Assembly: GCF_020595055.1 (NCBI RefSeq)
Contig: NZ_JAJDOO010000012.1
Coordinates: forward strand, 62,001-126,000
Source of the DNA: Desulfosporosinus shakirovi
GTDB taxonomy: Bacteria > Bacillota > Desulfitobacteriia > Desulfitobacteriales > Desulfitobacteriaceae
Length of the DNA: 64,000 nucleotides
Direction of reading: 5' to 3'
The translations under genes were made by a program, and so were the position numbers. Below, one piece after another: positions 8,402-17,767 of the stretch. Under the pieces are notes generated by a model. It was not told the DNA's origin and ran no database searches. It saw nothing but the letters and a program-made list of their open reading frames with translations. Within the stretch, counting starts at the first letter, position 1. Every line of letters begins with the position of its first letter.

Positions 8402-9690
8402 AAGAGCGCCCTCCATGCTCCATAAATATCTTTAATTAAACCGCCTTTCGAACGGTTTTCGAAGGCCATCTTGATAATTTCCTTTTGACGTTGTTTCTTA
8501 GGCGTCCCATCTGCTGTTAAATACATCTTAGCAGCTTTAGATAATAACTTGGGATATACTTTTAAAAGATGTGGATTTTCCTCAAAGAATTTGCCCATAT
8601 GGCGATAATGGTGAAGGTCTTTAAGAACAAAGGAATCTCGCAGGCGGGTTTCGTAAACAGTCATGGCATGGTCACTGACATCGCCAGCCTTGATGGCCTG
8701 AGCAGCAACTTCTCCTGCTATTTTACCTGAAATCATGGCAAGATTTGATCCTTCTCTATTCAACGAATTCATAAGCATTGCCGTATCTCCGACGACAAGA
8801 ACCCCTTGTCGATGCAGTTTAGGAACTTGAGTATATCCGCCTTCAGGTATTAAGTGAGACAAGTATTCCTTAGTTTCACCGCCTTGAAGAAGTCGTTTTA
8901 CATAAGGTTTTGATTTTAAATTCTCGAGAAGATCATTAGGGGTCCAATTATTGCGAATTAAAGGTTGAAGGATTGCACCAACGCCAATTGAAATGGATTC
9001 TTTATTGGTATAGATAAACCCTACACCCATCATCCCTGCAGTGGAATCCCCATATAATTCAATGGTCGCCCCTTGCCCTTTCTCAAGACAGAAACGATCT
9101 TCTATCTTTTCCTTAGGTAAGGCGATGACTTCTTTTACGGTAACTGCAACCGATTCTGGCCTTAGGGGTTTAGCTAATCCTGCTTTAACAGCTATGAAGT
9201 TATTTACCCCTTCAGCAAGGATTACAACCTTGGCTCCTAAATCTCCTTCAGCTCGTCCTGTACGAACTCCGACGACCTGATCTCCCTTATATAGCAGATT
9301 TTCCACCAGAGTTTCTGTAATAATCATAACACCAGCTTTTTCAGCCTGCTCCGCAAGCCAACGGTCGAACTTTACTCGGAAAATTGAATGTGCATTATAC
9401 GGCTCTTTACCCCAAGCAGGATCTCGGTAACCTGCCATGATAGACTCATCGCCACTCAACATGGCGATACGTTGTTCAATGATTGGACGTTCTAAGGGTG
9501 CTTCTTTCCAAAACTCTGGTACAACCATATCAGTAGCTTTTGTATAAAGTATGCCTCCCATTACGTTCTTAGTTCCTGGATAGTCTCCACGCTCGATGAC
9601 GACAGTTTTCATGCCGGCACGTGCAGCACTGAGCGCGGCAGACAGGCCAGCAGGACCACCGCCGATGACGATTACATCAAAGTTTTCCAT
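8398..9690 (-). CDS. fixC: FixC, flavoprotein of the ETF:quinone oxidoreductase type
   Basis: FAD-dependent oxidoreductase related to electron-transfer flavoprotein:ubiquinone oxidoreductase, 430 residues. The dinucleotide fold begins at once (VIVIGGGPAGLSAALSA), and the later FAD motif is GVLVVGDTAMLMNSLNREG (about 300-318). It receives electrons from the FixAB flavoprotein and hands them to quinone. GGAGG precedes the ATG at normal distance. It overlaps fixX by 4 bases and follows fixB after 12 bases. Confidence 0.92.
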   Translation of the reverse strand: MENFDVIVIGGGPAGLSAALSAARAGMKTVVIERGDYPGTKNVMGGILYTKATDMVVPEFWKEAPLERPIIEQRIAMLSGDESIMAGYRDPAWGKEPYNAHSIFRVKFDRWLAEQAEKAGVMIITETLVENLLYKGDQVVGVRTGRAEGDLGAKVVILAEGVNNFIAVKAGLAKPLRPESVAVTVKEVIALPKEKIEDRFCLEKGQGATIELYGDSTAGMMGVGFIYTNKESISIGVGAILQPLIRNNWTPNDLLENLKSKPYVKRLLQGGETKEYLSHLIPEGGYTQVPKLHRQGVLVVGDTAMLMNSLNREGSNLAMISGKIAGEVAAQAIKAGDVSDHAMTVYETRLRDSFVLKDLHHYRHMGKFFEENPHLLKVYPKLLSKAAKMYLTADGTPKKQRQKEIIKMAFENRSKGGLIKDIYGAWRALL

Positions 9691-9702
9691 GTTTGCCCCT
9701 CC

Positions 9703-11034
9703 TTAATTTGCCACGCCATGCTGAAGGCGTTTCTTAAACTCTGCAGTCATTGCAGGAACTATTTGAAAAAGGTCTCCAACAATGCCGAAATTAGCAACTT
9801 TTAATATTGAAGCTTCCGGGTCATTGTTAATCGCAATAATGCAGTCAGATGTTTCCATACCCACTAAATGTTGTACGGCTCCTGAAATTCCGATAGCGAT
9901 ATAAACTTTAGGCCGAACCGTTACCCCGGATTGCCCCACTTGTTGATCGTGAGTCAGCCAACCAGCTTCCACTGCTCCGCGCGTACCAGCTATAGTTCCT
10001 CCTAGGACATCCGCTAATTCTTCAGCAATTGCCAAGTTCTTCTTGGCCGCAAGACCTAAGCCAACCGCCACAATTATTTCTGCCTTATCCAAGAAGGCGC
10101 TCTTAGCATCGCTCCTGATAAACTCGATAATTTTAGTGCGGAAATCACTTTCGTCTAAGGTGAATTCCTCTCGAATCAATTCACCTTCTCGACCATCTAT
10201 GCGTTCTGGCATTGCCATAACTCTTGGGCGTACCGTTGACATTTGTGGACGACTAGTGCGACAAAGAATTGTCGCCATAATATTTCCGCCAAAGGCAGGG
10301 CGGGTTTGTTGTAAGAGCTTTGTCTCTGGATCAATGCCAAGCACCGTACAATCAGCAGTTAATCCAGTTTGTAATTTAGTAGCGATAGCTGGAAAAACAT
10401 CTCTTCCCATAGAAGTTGCGCCCATTAAAATAATTTCTGGTTGATATTTTTTAACCAGACTGGTAATTGCTTCGGCATAAGGTTCAGTTCGGTAATCGTT
10501 AAGAATAGGGTGATCAACTACATAGACTTTCTCAGCCCCATAAGCAAAAGCTTCCGGAATAACACTGTCGATCTCATTGCCCGTGATCACTCCGCTGAGT
10601 CCGCACCCTATAGCATCGGCTAGCTTTCTCCCTTCGCCCAGTAATTCCCAAGAGACAGGAGCTACTTTCCCATTAGTGTATTCAATAATAACCCAAACCC
10701 CACTCCATACATCTCCACCGGCAACCGGCGTAACTTGAGCAGGAATTGTCTTTTTATCATTATCTTGAGCATAGTCTTTAACCGCTTCGGGCAGAGGATC
10801 TTTTAAGTTAAATTTAGAACCAGCCTCTGGATCAAGCTCTTCTTTAGACATTAAAGGTTGATTGGGAATGGCAAGTGCATTCGTAGGGCATACAAGGACG
10901 CATTTACCGTGGTCTTCGCATTTTTTCGGATCCACCACTGCTATCCCATCGATCAGGTCCATAGCTTCCACTGGGCATTCCACGACACAAGCTCCGCACC
11001 CAATACATTTTGTCTTGTCAACTGCGACAGTCAT
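9703..11034 (-). CDS. fixB: FixB/EtfA electron-transfer flavoprotein alpha subunit with N-terminal ferredoxin domain
   Basis: Alpha subunit of an electron-transfer flavoprotein, 443 residues, carrying a fused ferredoxin-like domain in the first 60 residues. The first iron-sulfur motif is complete (Cys10, 13, 16, 20). The second reads Cys39, His42, Cys45, Cys49, with His where a cysteine is usual. A linker leads to the ETF alpha N-domain (about 110-300) and the FAD-binding C-domain, which contains the Gly-Gln-Ser-Gly segment and GISGAVQHLVGM. The ATG at 11034 overlaps the fixA stop by one base, a sign of translational coupling. It likely takes part in flavin-based bifurcation from NADH. Confidence 0.92.
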   Translation of the reverse strand: MTVAVDKTKCIGCGACVVECPVEAMDLIDGIAVVDPKKCEDHGKCVLVCPTNALAIPNQPLMSKEELDPEAGSKFNLKDPLPEAVKDYAQDNDKKTIPAQVTPVAGGDVWSGVWVIIEYTNGKVAPVSWELLGEGRKLADAIGCGLSGVITGNEIDSVIPEAFAYGAEKVYVVDHPILNDYRTEPYAEAITSLVKKYQPEIILMGATSMGRDVFPAIATKLQTGLTADCTVLGIDPETKLLQQTRPAFGGNIMATILCRTSRPQMSTVRPRVMAMPERIDGREGELIREEFTLDESDFRTKIIEFIRSDAKSAFLDKAEIIVAVGLGLAAKKNLAIAEELADVLGGTIAGTRGAVEAGWLTHDQQVGQSGVTVRPKVYIAIGISGAVQHLVGMETSDCIIAINNDPEASILKVANFGIVGDLFQIVPAMTAEFKKRLQHGVAN

Positions 11035-11867
11035 TAGCGCTTGCCTCCCTTCGCAAGGGGATTAACCATGATAACATTCGACTGAAATAGTTTTTGTACT
11101 ACAGTTGCGGCTATCGAGGCTGGATCTTTTGAAGCATCTATTATTTCCCCGCCACTGCGACTAGGTGGTGCAAAAATTCTAGAAACGCTGGTAGGTGACC
11201 CTTTAAGGCCCATTTGTTTGACATCAAACAGAAGGGTCTTGGCATCCCACGTTTCAGGTTCATAGGCGGCGGCTTTCATCATATTCGGAAGGGACGCGTA
11301 ACTCAAATCGTTAAGTTCTTTCTCTACGGTAAGTAATGCAGGCAACTGAGCTTGAACAACTTGACGCCCGCTTTCTGTCTTGCGTTCGACGGTTATAGAA
11401 GTTTCAGTAAGCTCTCTAACCTTTATGGCATATGTCAACTGAGGGAATCCCAGGCGTTGAGCAATCCCCGGACCCGTTTGGGCGGTATCTCCGTCAATGG
11501 CTTCTTTTCCTGCGAATACGAGATCGATAGGTTCCGTTTCATGCAACTTTTTTAGGGCCATCGAAAGAATATAAGCTGTAGCTAAGGAATCTGAACCACC
11601 AAAAGCACGATCACTTAGGAGGATTGCTCGATCAGCACCATAAGACATAGCTTTCTTCAATGCTTCTTTAGCTTGCGGAGGACCCATACATACTATTGTA
11701 ACCTTCCCTCCGACTTTTTCTTTAAGGCGAATTGCTTCTTCCAAACCATGTGCATCATAGGGATTAATAATTGATGGCACGCCCTCTCGCATGAGGGTAT
11801 TAGTCACTGGGTCGATACGTACTTCAGATGTATCTGGAACTTGCTTAAGGCAGACCACGAAGTTCAC
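11034..11867 (-). CDS. fixA: FixA/EtfB electron-transfer flavoprotein beta subunit
   Basis: Beta subunit of the FixAB flavoprotein, 277 residues. The opening MNFVVCLKQVPDTSEV is typical of EtfB, and the central segment DLVFAGKEAIDGDTAQTGP matches the conserved EtfB signature loop. In bifurcating ETFs this subunit binds NADH and the bifurcating FAD. The start is GTG with GGAGGG about 6 bases upstream. It is first in the leftward fixABCX operon, and the 158-base gap to trxB should hold its promoter, where a perfect TATACTAGTATA palindrome lies at 11935-11946. Confidence 0.92.
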   Translation of the reverse strand: MNFVVCLKQVPDTSEVRIDPVTNTLMREGVPSIINPYDAHGLEEAIRLKEKVGGKVTIVCMGPPQAKEALKKAMSYGADRAILLSDRAFGGSDSLATAYILSMALKKLHETEPIDLVFAGKEAIDGDTAQTGPGIAQRLGFPQLTYAIKVRELTETSITVERKTESGRQVVQAQLPALLTVEKELNDLSYASLPNMMKAAAYEPETWDAKTLLFDVKQMGLKGSPTSVSRIFAPPSRSGGEIIDASKDPASIAATVVQKLFQSNVIMVNPLAKGGKR

Positions 11868-12025
11868 AACAAATCCCTCCTTTGTATTTAATCTCCAGAT
11901 TAAAAAAAACTGCCTGAAATAGTTATTATTTTTATATACTAGTATAAAAGCAACCTTATTTCAAGATTTAAACCATGTATCTTGATAATTTTAATAGGAA
12001 TTCTCATAATTAGTATTATTTATAC

Positions 12026-12940
12026 CTACTCGGAATCTGCTAAATACTTTTCAACCTCAACCCCAGCCAAAGCACCATCTCCAACTGCAGTCGCTACTTG
12101 ACGCAGCGGCGTGTTGCGAATGTCTCCTGCAGCATATACGCCTTGGATATTGGTTTGTAAAAGAGCATCAGTCAGAATATAACCACGGTCATCTGTTTCA
12201 ATTTCCTCATCAATAAATTGGGCATTTGGATCTGTCCCAACATAAATAAACACTCCATCCGCTGGGATATTTCGTGTTTCATTACTGAGTACATTGCGGA
12301 CGCGTACCCCTTCAACATGGTTTGAACCAAGTATTTCCTCGACAACAGCATTTAGTTCAAAACGTATTTTCGGATTATCTTTGGCGCGATTTAAGACGAT
12401 CTGAGAAGCACGAAAACCTACTCTTCTGTGTACAATCGTCACTTCTTCTGCAAATTTAGTAAGGTATGCCCCTTCTTCAATGGCAGCATCCCCTCCACCA
12501 ACAACCACAACCTTCTTTCCTTTAAAGAAGGCACCATCACAGGTTGCACAGTAGGAAACTCCGCTTCCTCGGAAATTGTCTTCACCAGGGACACCTAATA
12601 ACCTAGGCTTGGAACCTGCAGTGATAATAATAGAACGCGCTTCAAGAACTTGACCGGTTGTATGTATTTTCTTTACTGCTTCCTTTAGCTCTAATTTTTG
12701 AACTTCCTCAAAGATAAAGTCAACACCAAACGCCAAAGCTTGCTTATGAAACAGATTCATAAGTTCATATCCATTAATTCCGTCCGGAAATCCAGGATAG
12801 TTCTCGATATTTTCCGTTGATGCAGCTTGACCGCCAGGCATCGCTAATTCTACTACCGCTGTTTTAAGTCCTCCCCGTGCGGTATATATTCCAGCTGTTA
12901 GACCTGCAGGACCAGCACCCACAATAATAACGTCATACAT
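12026..12940 (-). CDS. trxB: Thioredoxin reductase (NADPH-type)
   Basis: FAD-containing enzyme that reduces thioredoxin. It opens with the FAD-binding motif GAGPAGLTAG, has the redox-active CATC pair (Cys131 and Cys134), a NAD(P)-binding VVGGGDAAIEEG motif, and a C-terminal GVYAAGDIRN segment. The 304-residue length is normal. I set the start at the ATG at 12940, 9 bases after GAGGAG; an in-frame TTG three codons upstream directly abuts that site. It is a single leftward gene with a palindromic candidate operator in its leader. Confidence 0.93.
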   Translation of the reverse strand: MYDVIIVGAGPAGLTAGIYTARGGLKTAVVELAMPGGQAASTENIENYPGFPDGINGYELMNLFHKQALAFGVDFIFEEVQKLELKEAVKKIHTTGQVLEARSIIITAGSKPRLLGVPGEDNFRGSGVSYCATCDGAFFKGKKVVVVGGGDAAIEEGAYLTKFAEEVTIVHRRVGFRASQIVLNRAKDNPKIRFELNAVVEEILGSNHVEGVRVRNVLSNETRNIPADGVFIYVGTDPNAQFIDEEIETDDRGYILTDALLQTNIQGVYAAGDIRNTPLRQVATAVGDGALAGVEVEKYLADSE

Positions 12941-12971
12941 GACTTTCAACTCCTCTTTACTATTTACTCAC

Positions 12972-12988
12972 ATACCCCTTAAGGGTAT
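12972..12988. promoter_or_regulatory. Palindrome in the trxB leader, CsoR/CstR-like
   Basis: The 17-base ATACCCCTTAAGGGTAT has ATACCC/GGGTAT arms around a 5-base centre. It lies 31 bases before the trxB ATG and just behind a TATACT -10 hexamer (13002-13007, minus strand), so a bound repressor would block early transcription. C-tract/G-tract palindromes flanked by AT are typical of operators for CsoR-family copper or persulfide sensors. The palindrome is seen; the regulator is inference. Confidence 0.45.
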
Positions 12989-13168
12989 TAAATACGTAGA
13001 TAGTATATCATAGTTTATCCAGAATTAAAAAGAATTTAACCCAAGTGAAATATATTAATGAAGGGATTTTAATTAATTGGGAAGAATATAATAATACGGG
13101 TTTAGTATTACACAACTGTTGCCGTTATATTTTAAGAAAGCTCGGAAGTTTCGAAGGAGGAATTTGTT

Positions 13169-15991
13169 CTGAAACGTTTTATTAAAATCCTAATCGGCTT
13201 TATAGTATTAGTCTCATTCTTAACCGCCTCAAGTGGGTTATACGAAGATTGGTTGTGGTTTACTAACCTTGGTTATTCTCAACTGTTCTGGACTCCATTT
13301 CTAAGCAAAGTGCTCTTTCAGGCAGTAAATGGAACCATTCTCTTCCTCTTTATTGCCGGAACCTTGCTATCTATTCGACATGCCATTGTGACCTTTGTTA
13401 ATGAACGTTTACGCCTCCGGTTACGTTTAGTACAAGATATGAACCGTCCTGTTTTCAACCTGAGTCAACGCAAAGTCACTGTATGGTTGCTTGTGATTTC
13501 GGCAATCGTTAGTTTTGGCATAAGTTTCGTAGCTGGGTTTACAGGATGGTTAGATATCTTAGCTTTTACCCATGCCACGCAATTTAATCAGGTCGATCCG
13601 ATTTTTGGTAAGGATTTAGCTTTTTACTTTTTTAGACTTCCCTTTTTAAGGACAATCTTTGATGCATTTTTCGGTCCCCTCTTTTTGCTCACCTTGTTTA
13701 CCATTATCTTTTATATCGTTACAGGAGTCATTCGTTTCCACTCAAGAAAGCTTTGGCAAAGTGGTGCTGTCTTAATGGGACCCAGCTGTCGGAAGCACTT
13801 AGCATTTTTAATCGGAATCCTCTTTGCGTTAAAAGCCTACGGTTATTACTTAGATATTTTCAAGTTGCTCTATTCTACCCATGGACACGTAGTAGGTGCC
13901 GGATTTGCAGATTTAAATTTCACACTTCCAGCCCTCAAAATTCTAATTTTTATAAGTATTTTAGGATCCATTCTAGCTTTTATCTCACTGACTCATAGAG
14001 ATTCCCGGCTATTAACAGTCCCAATTGTAGGAAGTTTTGTCTTTGGCATCCTAATCTACAGTGTCTTGCCCGCTCTTATCCAATCGTTTATTGTTCTTCC
14101 AAATGAGCTGAGTAAGGAGCAACCATATATTAAGCATGAGATAGAGTTAACTCGCTTTGGATACAGCTTGGACAATATTAAAGAAATTGATTATCCGGGT
14201 AATACACCAGTTACAGCAGAAACGTTAAAAACAGAACTAGCAACTCTTAACAATATCCGACTTAATGACGCTCGTCCCATGTTACAGACTTATAATCAAA
14301 AACAGGGTATCCGACTGTATTATAAATTTAATGACATTGATATCGACCGTTATACAATTAATGGAGAGACTCGCCAAGTAATGATAGGCCCTCGAGAAAT
14401 CTCTACTCCTGATCTAACTTCTAATGCAAAAACTTTTGTAAACATGCGCTTTAAGTACACCCACGGTTTCGGAGCATCTGCTTCCTTTGCCAATGCAGTC
14501 ACTTCTGAAGGACTTCCTTCTTATGCAATTAAAGATGTCCCACCTGTAAGTGAATTCCCTGAATTTAGGATGACCGAGCCAAGGATCTATTATGGTGAAT
14601 TGACTAACGAATGGGTCGTTGCCAATACCACGGCCAAAGAATTTGATTATCCTCTGGGGAACTCCAATGCAGAAAATTCTTATAATGGCAAAACCGGGAT
14701 CCCGTTAACTCCACTCAATAAGTTTATGCTTTCTCTTCGCCATGGAACCCCGCGCTTCTACCTTGCCAATGAAGTAACTTCAGCAAGTAAAATGCTCGTA
14801 TACCGCAATATAAGTGAGCGGGTTGAAAAGCTGGCTCCGTTCTTAACTTATGACATGGACCCTTATGTGATTATTAATGCCGGCCGTTTGAAATGGATTA
14901 TTGATGCCTATACAACGTCTGATTCCCTGCCCTATTCCAATATGTATCCTAATCAAGATTTTAACTATATTCGGAACTCAGTAAAAGTAATTATCGATGC
15001 CTATGATGGCACCGTCGATTTTTATGCAGCTGATCCCAGCGATCCTATCCTGAAAACCTATATGAAGATATTCCCAGGCGTTTTTAAAGACCTAGACAGT
15101 ATGCCACCTAACATAAAAAACCATCTGCGATACCCAGAATCCCTTTTTAGTGTTCAAAGCAATATGCTTAAAAACTTTCATATGACTAATTCATCTGTTT
15201 TTTATAATAAGGAAGATTCTTGGGATATTGCAAAAGAACTTTTCGATGAAACAACCCCACAAAGTGTAGATCCCTACTACACGATCATGAAGATTCCCGG
15301 AGAAGCTAAACCTGAGTTCGTGCTCATGCTTCCGTTTACCCCAGCTTCTAGTGCCACGAATACACGTAACAATATGGTTGCCTGGATGGCTGCTCGAATG
15401 GATGGAGAGCATTATGGCGAATTATTACTATATAAGTTGCCTAAAAATATTGAAATTGATGGTCCATTACAAATTGAATCTCGAATAGATCAAGACCCTA
15501 AGATTTCTGAACAGCTTTCTCTGTGGGATCAAAAAGGTTCAAGCGTAATTCGAGGAAATCTTTTGGCTCTTCCAATCGGCGGCAACTTCCTCTATGTTGA
15601 ACCTATTTATCTGCAATCAGATAAAGAGGGCAGTATTCCTGAGATGAAAAGAGTCGTACTCGCTTATCAAAACCAGCTAGTAATGACAGAAACTTTAGGA
15701 AAAGCCTTAATTGAACTTTTTGGTGAAGGGGCGCCTCAACCTACAACACTTGGACAAAGTAGTACACTCCCAGTCCTTTCTGAGCAAGACGAAACAGAAG
15801 TTGATCTTAACTCTCTGGACATGACGTCTGTCATTGAACAAATGAATCAAATCCGTGCGCTGCTCGACAATCTTGAAACTCAACTTAAAGGATTGCCAAC
15901 TTCCTCTGGAGAAACTATACCCTCTGACGAAACTCCCACCTTAAGTGATACTCCCTCCTCTATCAAACCTCCTAATGACAGTTTTCGCTAA
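13169..15991 (+). CDS. UPF0182 family large membrane protein, apparent CTG start
   Basis: Member of the UPF0182/COG1615 family, 940 residues, function unknown. About seven hydrophobic helices occupy the first 300 residues, followed by a long soluble, presumably extracytoplasmic part with the family segments RPMLQTYNQKQGIRLYYKF and YTHGFGA, and a low-complexity Pro/Ser/Thr tail. The family's early tryptophan-rich segment (EDWLWFTNLGYS) lies at about residues 27-38, so translation must begin upstream of it. In that frame, after the stop at 13133, the only plausible initiator is CTG at 13169, 8 bases behind a perfect AAGGAGG (13154-13160). Transcribed alone, divergent from trxB; an IS lies just behind it. 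Confidence 0.85.
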   Translation: MKRFIKILIGFIVLVSFLTASSGLYEDWLWFTNLGYSQLFWTPFLSKVLFQAVNGTILFLFIAGTLLSIRHAIVTFVNERLRLRLRLVQDMNRPVFNLSQRKVTVWLLVISAIVSFGISFVAGFTGWLDILAFTHATQFNQVDPIFGKDLAFYFFRLPFLRTIFDAFFGPLFLLTLFTIIFYIVTGVIRFHSRKLWQSGAVLMGPSCRKHLAFLIGILFALKAYGYYLDIFKLLYSTHGHVVGAGFADLNFTLPALKILIFISILGSILAFISLTHRDSRLLTVPIVGSFVFGILIYSVLPALIQSFIVLPNELSKEQPYIKHEIELTRFGYSLDNIKEIDYPGNTPVTAETLKTELATLNNIRLNDARPMLQTYNQKQGIRLYYKFNDIDIDRYTINGETRQVMIGPREISTPDLTSNAKTFVNMRFKYTHGFGASASFANAVTSEGLPSYAIKDVPPVSEFPEFRMTEPRIYYGELTNEWVVANTTAKEFDYPLGNSNAENSYNGKTGIPLTPLNKFMLSLRHGTPRFYLANEVTSASKMLVYRNISERVEKLAPFLTYDMDPYVIINAGRLKWIIDAYTTSDSLPYSNMYPNQDFNYIRNSVKVIIDAYDGTVDFYAADPSDPILKTYMKIFPGVFKDLDSMPPNIKNHLRYPESLFSVQSNMLKNFHMTNSSVFYNKEDSWDIAKELFDETTPQSVDPYYTIMKIPGEAKPEFVLMLPFTPASSATNTRNNMVAWMAARMDGEHYGELLLYKLPKNIEIDGPLQIESRIDQDPKISEQLSLWDQKGSSVIRGNLLALPIGGNFLYVEPIYLQSDKEGSIPEMKRVVLAYQNQLVMTETLGKALIELFGEGAPQPTTLGQSSTLPVLSEQDETEVDLNSLDMTSVIEQMNQIRALLDNLETQLKGLPTSSGETIPSDETPTLSDTPSSIKPPNDSFR

Positions 15992-16021
15992 AACCCAAAT
16001 CAGTCTTCATGTCAAGAAAAA

Positions 16022-16050
16022 GAACACTCTAAAGGAGGCCACTGAAAAAG
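16022..16050 (+). repeat. Left terminal inverted repeat of the IS
   Basis: Begins GAACACTCTAAAGGAGG and ends ACTGAAAAAG. It differs from the right end at two positions only. Confidence 0.85.
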
Positions 16051-16100
16051 ATTTAGTTTTTACAACCACTAGAGGTATGTAAACCTCAGCAATAAAAACA

Positions 16101-16147
16101 AACCAGTAGTTGAGACAATTTGGTGGTAAATTGCTCATCTACTGGTT
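16101..16147. terminator. Hairpin inside the IS, likely bidirectional terminator
   Basis: Arms starting AACCAGTAG and ending CTACTGGTT form a roughly 20-bp stem. The plus side continues CTTTTTTG and the minus side TTTGTTTTT. It lies 42 bases past the transposase stop and may end the transposase message and insulate it from upstream transcription. Confidence 0.6.
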
Positions 16148-16188
16148 CTTTTTTGACTTATGTTAGTACACTTTACCGATAATATTTT

Positions 16189-17664
16189 TTATTTTTCTCT
16201 CATCAAGGTTATTATCCTCTTCAGATTAACCGCAAATATTGTAGTTGCCCCTTGTAAACGCATACCAAACAGACCTGAGGCTGATGCAACATCATACCCA
16301 TGTCTATGCTTTAGTTCGCTATTTTTAGCCTCTATCTTGTAGCGTTCCTTGGATTTTTCTTTGAAGTACTCACTTTCTTGAAATGCAGCCTGCTCCTCAT
16401 GCATATGGTGCTTTAGGGTCACAGAATAAGATTTTGTTTTTGACCCTTCTTTGTAGCACCCAGCCTTAAAGGAGCAGCTTTTACACTTTTCTACATCGAA
16501 AAAGTAGGATTCAACGGTTCCCGTACCATCTTTTGCATGTTTTTTGGGCCGGCTACTTGTTTTTTTGAAACTCATGTGCCCAGCCTGACAGACATACATC
16601 TCTGCATCTTTATTAAATTCAAAAGCGTTGGGATTTGTGCGGCCTGCCTGAAGGTGTGTTACGCTTTTGCTTAGTTTAGAGACCAAGCAAATATTATTTT
16701 CCTTTGTATAACCAATATTATCTTTTTCTGAATAAGCTTTATCTCCTATTATATTCCTGACTTCAATACCTGCCTCTTCACTTTTCTCCACCAACTCCTG
16801 GAGTTGCTTGCCATCGTGTTTTTCTCCAGATGTAACTACAGCTGCGGTGATGATCCGCTCTTCAGTCATTGCAATATGTGTTTTATATCCGAAAAATGAA
16901 GTATCGGCTGTCTTATGACCAACCTTAGCGTCAGCATCCTTTGACGATAAGGCCAACTGCTCAAGGTCATCGTCAACTAGTTCTTTTAGCATATTTATTT
17001 TTTCTTTCACAGCCGGATAGCCAGAAATGATTTCTTCATTTTCTAAGATCGTTATTAGCTTTTGGCAATATTCCAGCTCGTCTTCAAGTAATCCATTATT
17101 AACCTTTGGAGGAAATTGCTCTTTCATCGTTTCATCTATGGCATAGACCGCTTTGCGCAGCCTCTTTGAATGTTCTACTAGGTTTTCCCTCGGTGATTTT
17201 TGATTGTACCTCGCCTTTGTATGGGTGGAATCTACAATGATGGATTTGCTTTTTATGACTCCTTGCTCCAGAGCGATTTCCACAGTTTTATTGATCAATA
17301 GATCAAGAAGGTTTGAATCTTTTAGCCGGAGCTTTCTGAATTTGGTGAGTGAGCTTGCATCAATAACTCCTTCTTCTGGGGGCATATCCAAAAAGCACTT
17401 AAACGACATGTCATATTTTGATCGTTCAACTACATCTACATCTGATATATCAAAAATGCTTTTTAGCAGTAGATATTTAAACATCCGTACAGGATCTATC
17501 GCGCCTCTGCCATTATCTTGACAATAGACGTTGGCTAACTCGTCATAGATAAACGTAAAGTCCACCAATTCATTCATCTGTCGCAATAAATTATCTTTTG
17601 GTATGATCAGCTCATATATGCCTGAATATGGGCTCAGGACTAGGCTCATCTGCTTTTTTATCAT
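16189..17664 (-). CDS. IS1182-family DDE transposase
   Basis: Transposase of 491 residues. The N-terminal part has the DUF772-like region (about 40-130: DPVRMFKYLLLKSIF and a central DASSLTKFRKLRL). The catalytic half starts at IIVDSTHTKARY (first Asp about 145), followed by GYKTHIA, GDKAYSE (second Asp about 309), a cysteine-rich insertion (C..C....C, about 393-402) and a final RYKIEAKNSELKHRHG segment carrying the last acidic residue. The frame is intact and full length, so the element could still be active. The ATG is close to the right end of the IS. Confidence 0.9.
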   Translation of the reverse strand: MIKKQMSLVLSPYSGIYELIIPKDNLLRQMNELVDFTFIYDELANVYCQDNGRGAIDPVRMFKYLLLKSIFDISDVDVVERSKYDMSFKCFLDMPPEEGVIDASSLTKFRKLRLKDSNLLDLLINKTVEIALEQGVIKSKSIIVDSTHTKARYNQKSPRENLVEHSKRLRKAVYAIDETMKEQFPPKVNNGLLEDELEYCQKLITILENEEIISGYPAVKEKINMLKELVDDDLEQLALSSKDADAKVGHKTADTSFFGYKTHIAMTEERIITAAVVTSGEKHDGKQLQELVEKSEEAGIEVRNIIGDKAYSEKDNIGYTKENNICLVSKLSKSVTHLQAGRTNPNAFEFNKDAEMYVCQAGHMSFKKTSSRPKKHAKDGTGTVESYFFDVEKCKSCSFKAGCYKEGSKTKSYSVTLKHHMHEEQAAFQESEYFKEKSKERYKIEAKNSELKHRHGYDVASASGLFGMRLQGATTIFAVNLKRIITLMREK

Positions 17665-17767
17665 CTAATCACCCACTTATGTTATTGCTTCAATTATATC
17701 AAAAAAAGAACCGGTGTTACTCATTTCTTCGTAATCCGGCTCTTTTCTTAATTTGATACTTAATTTA

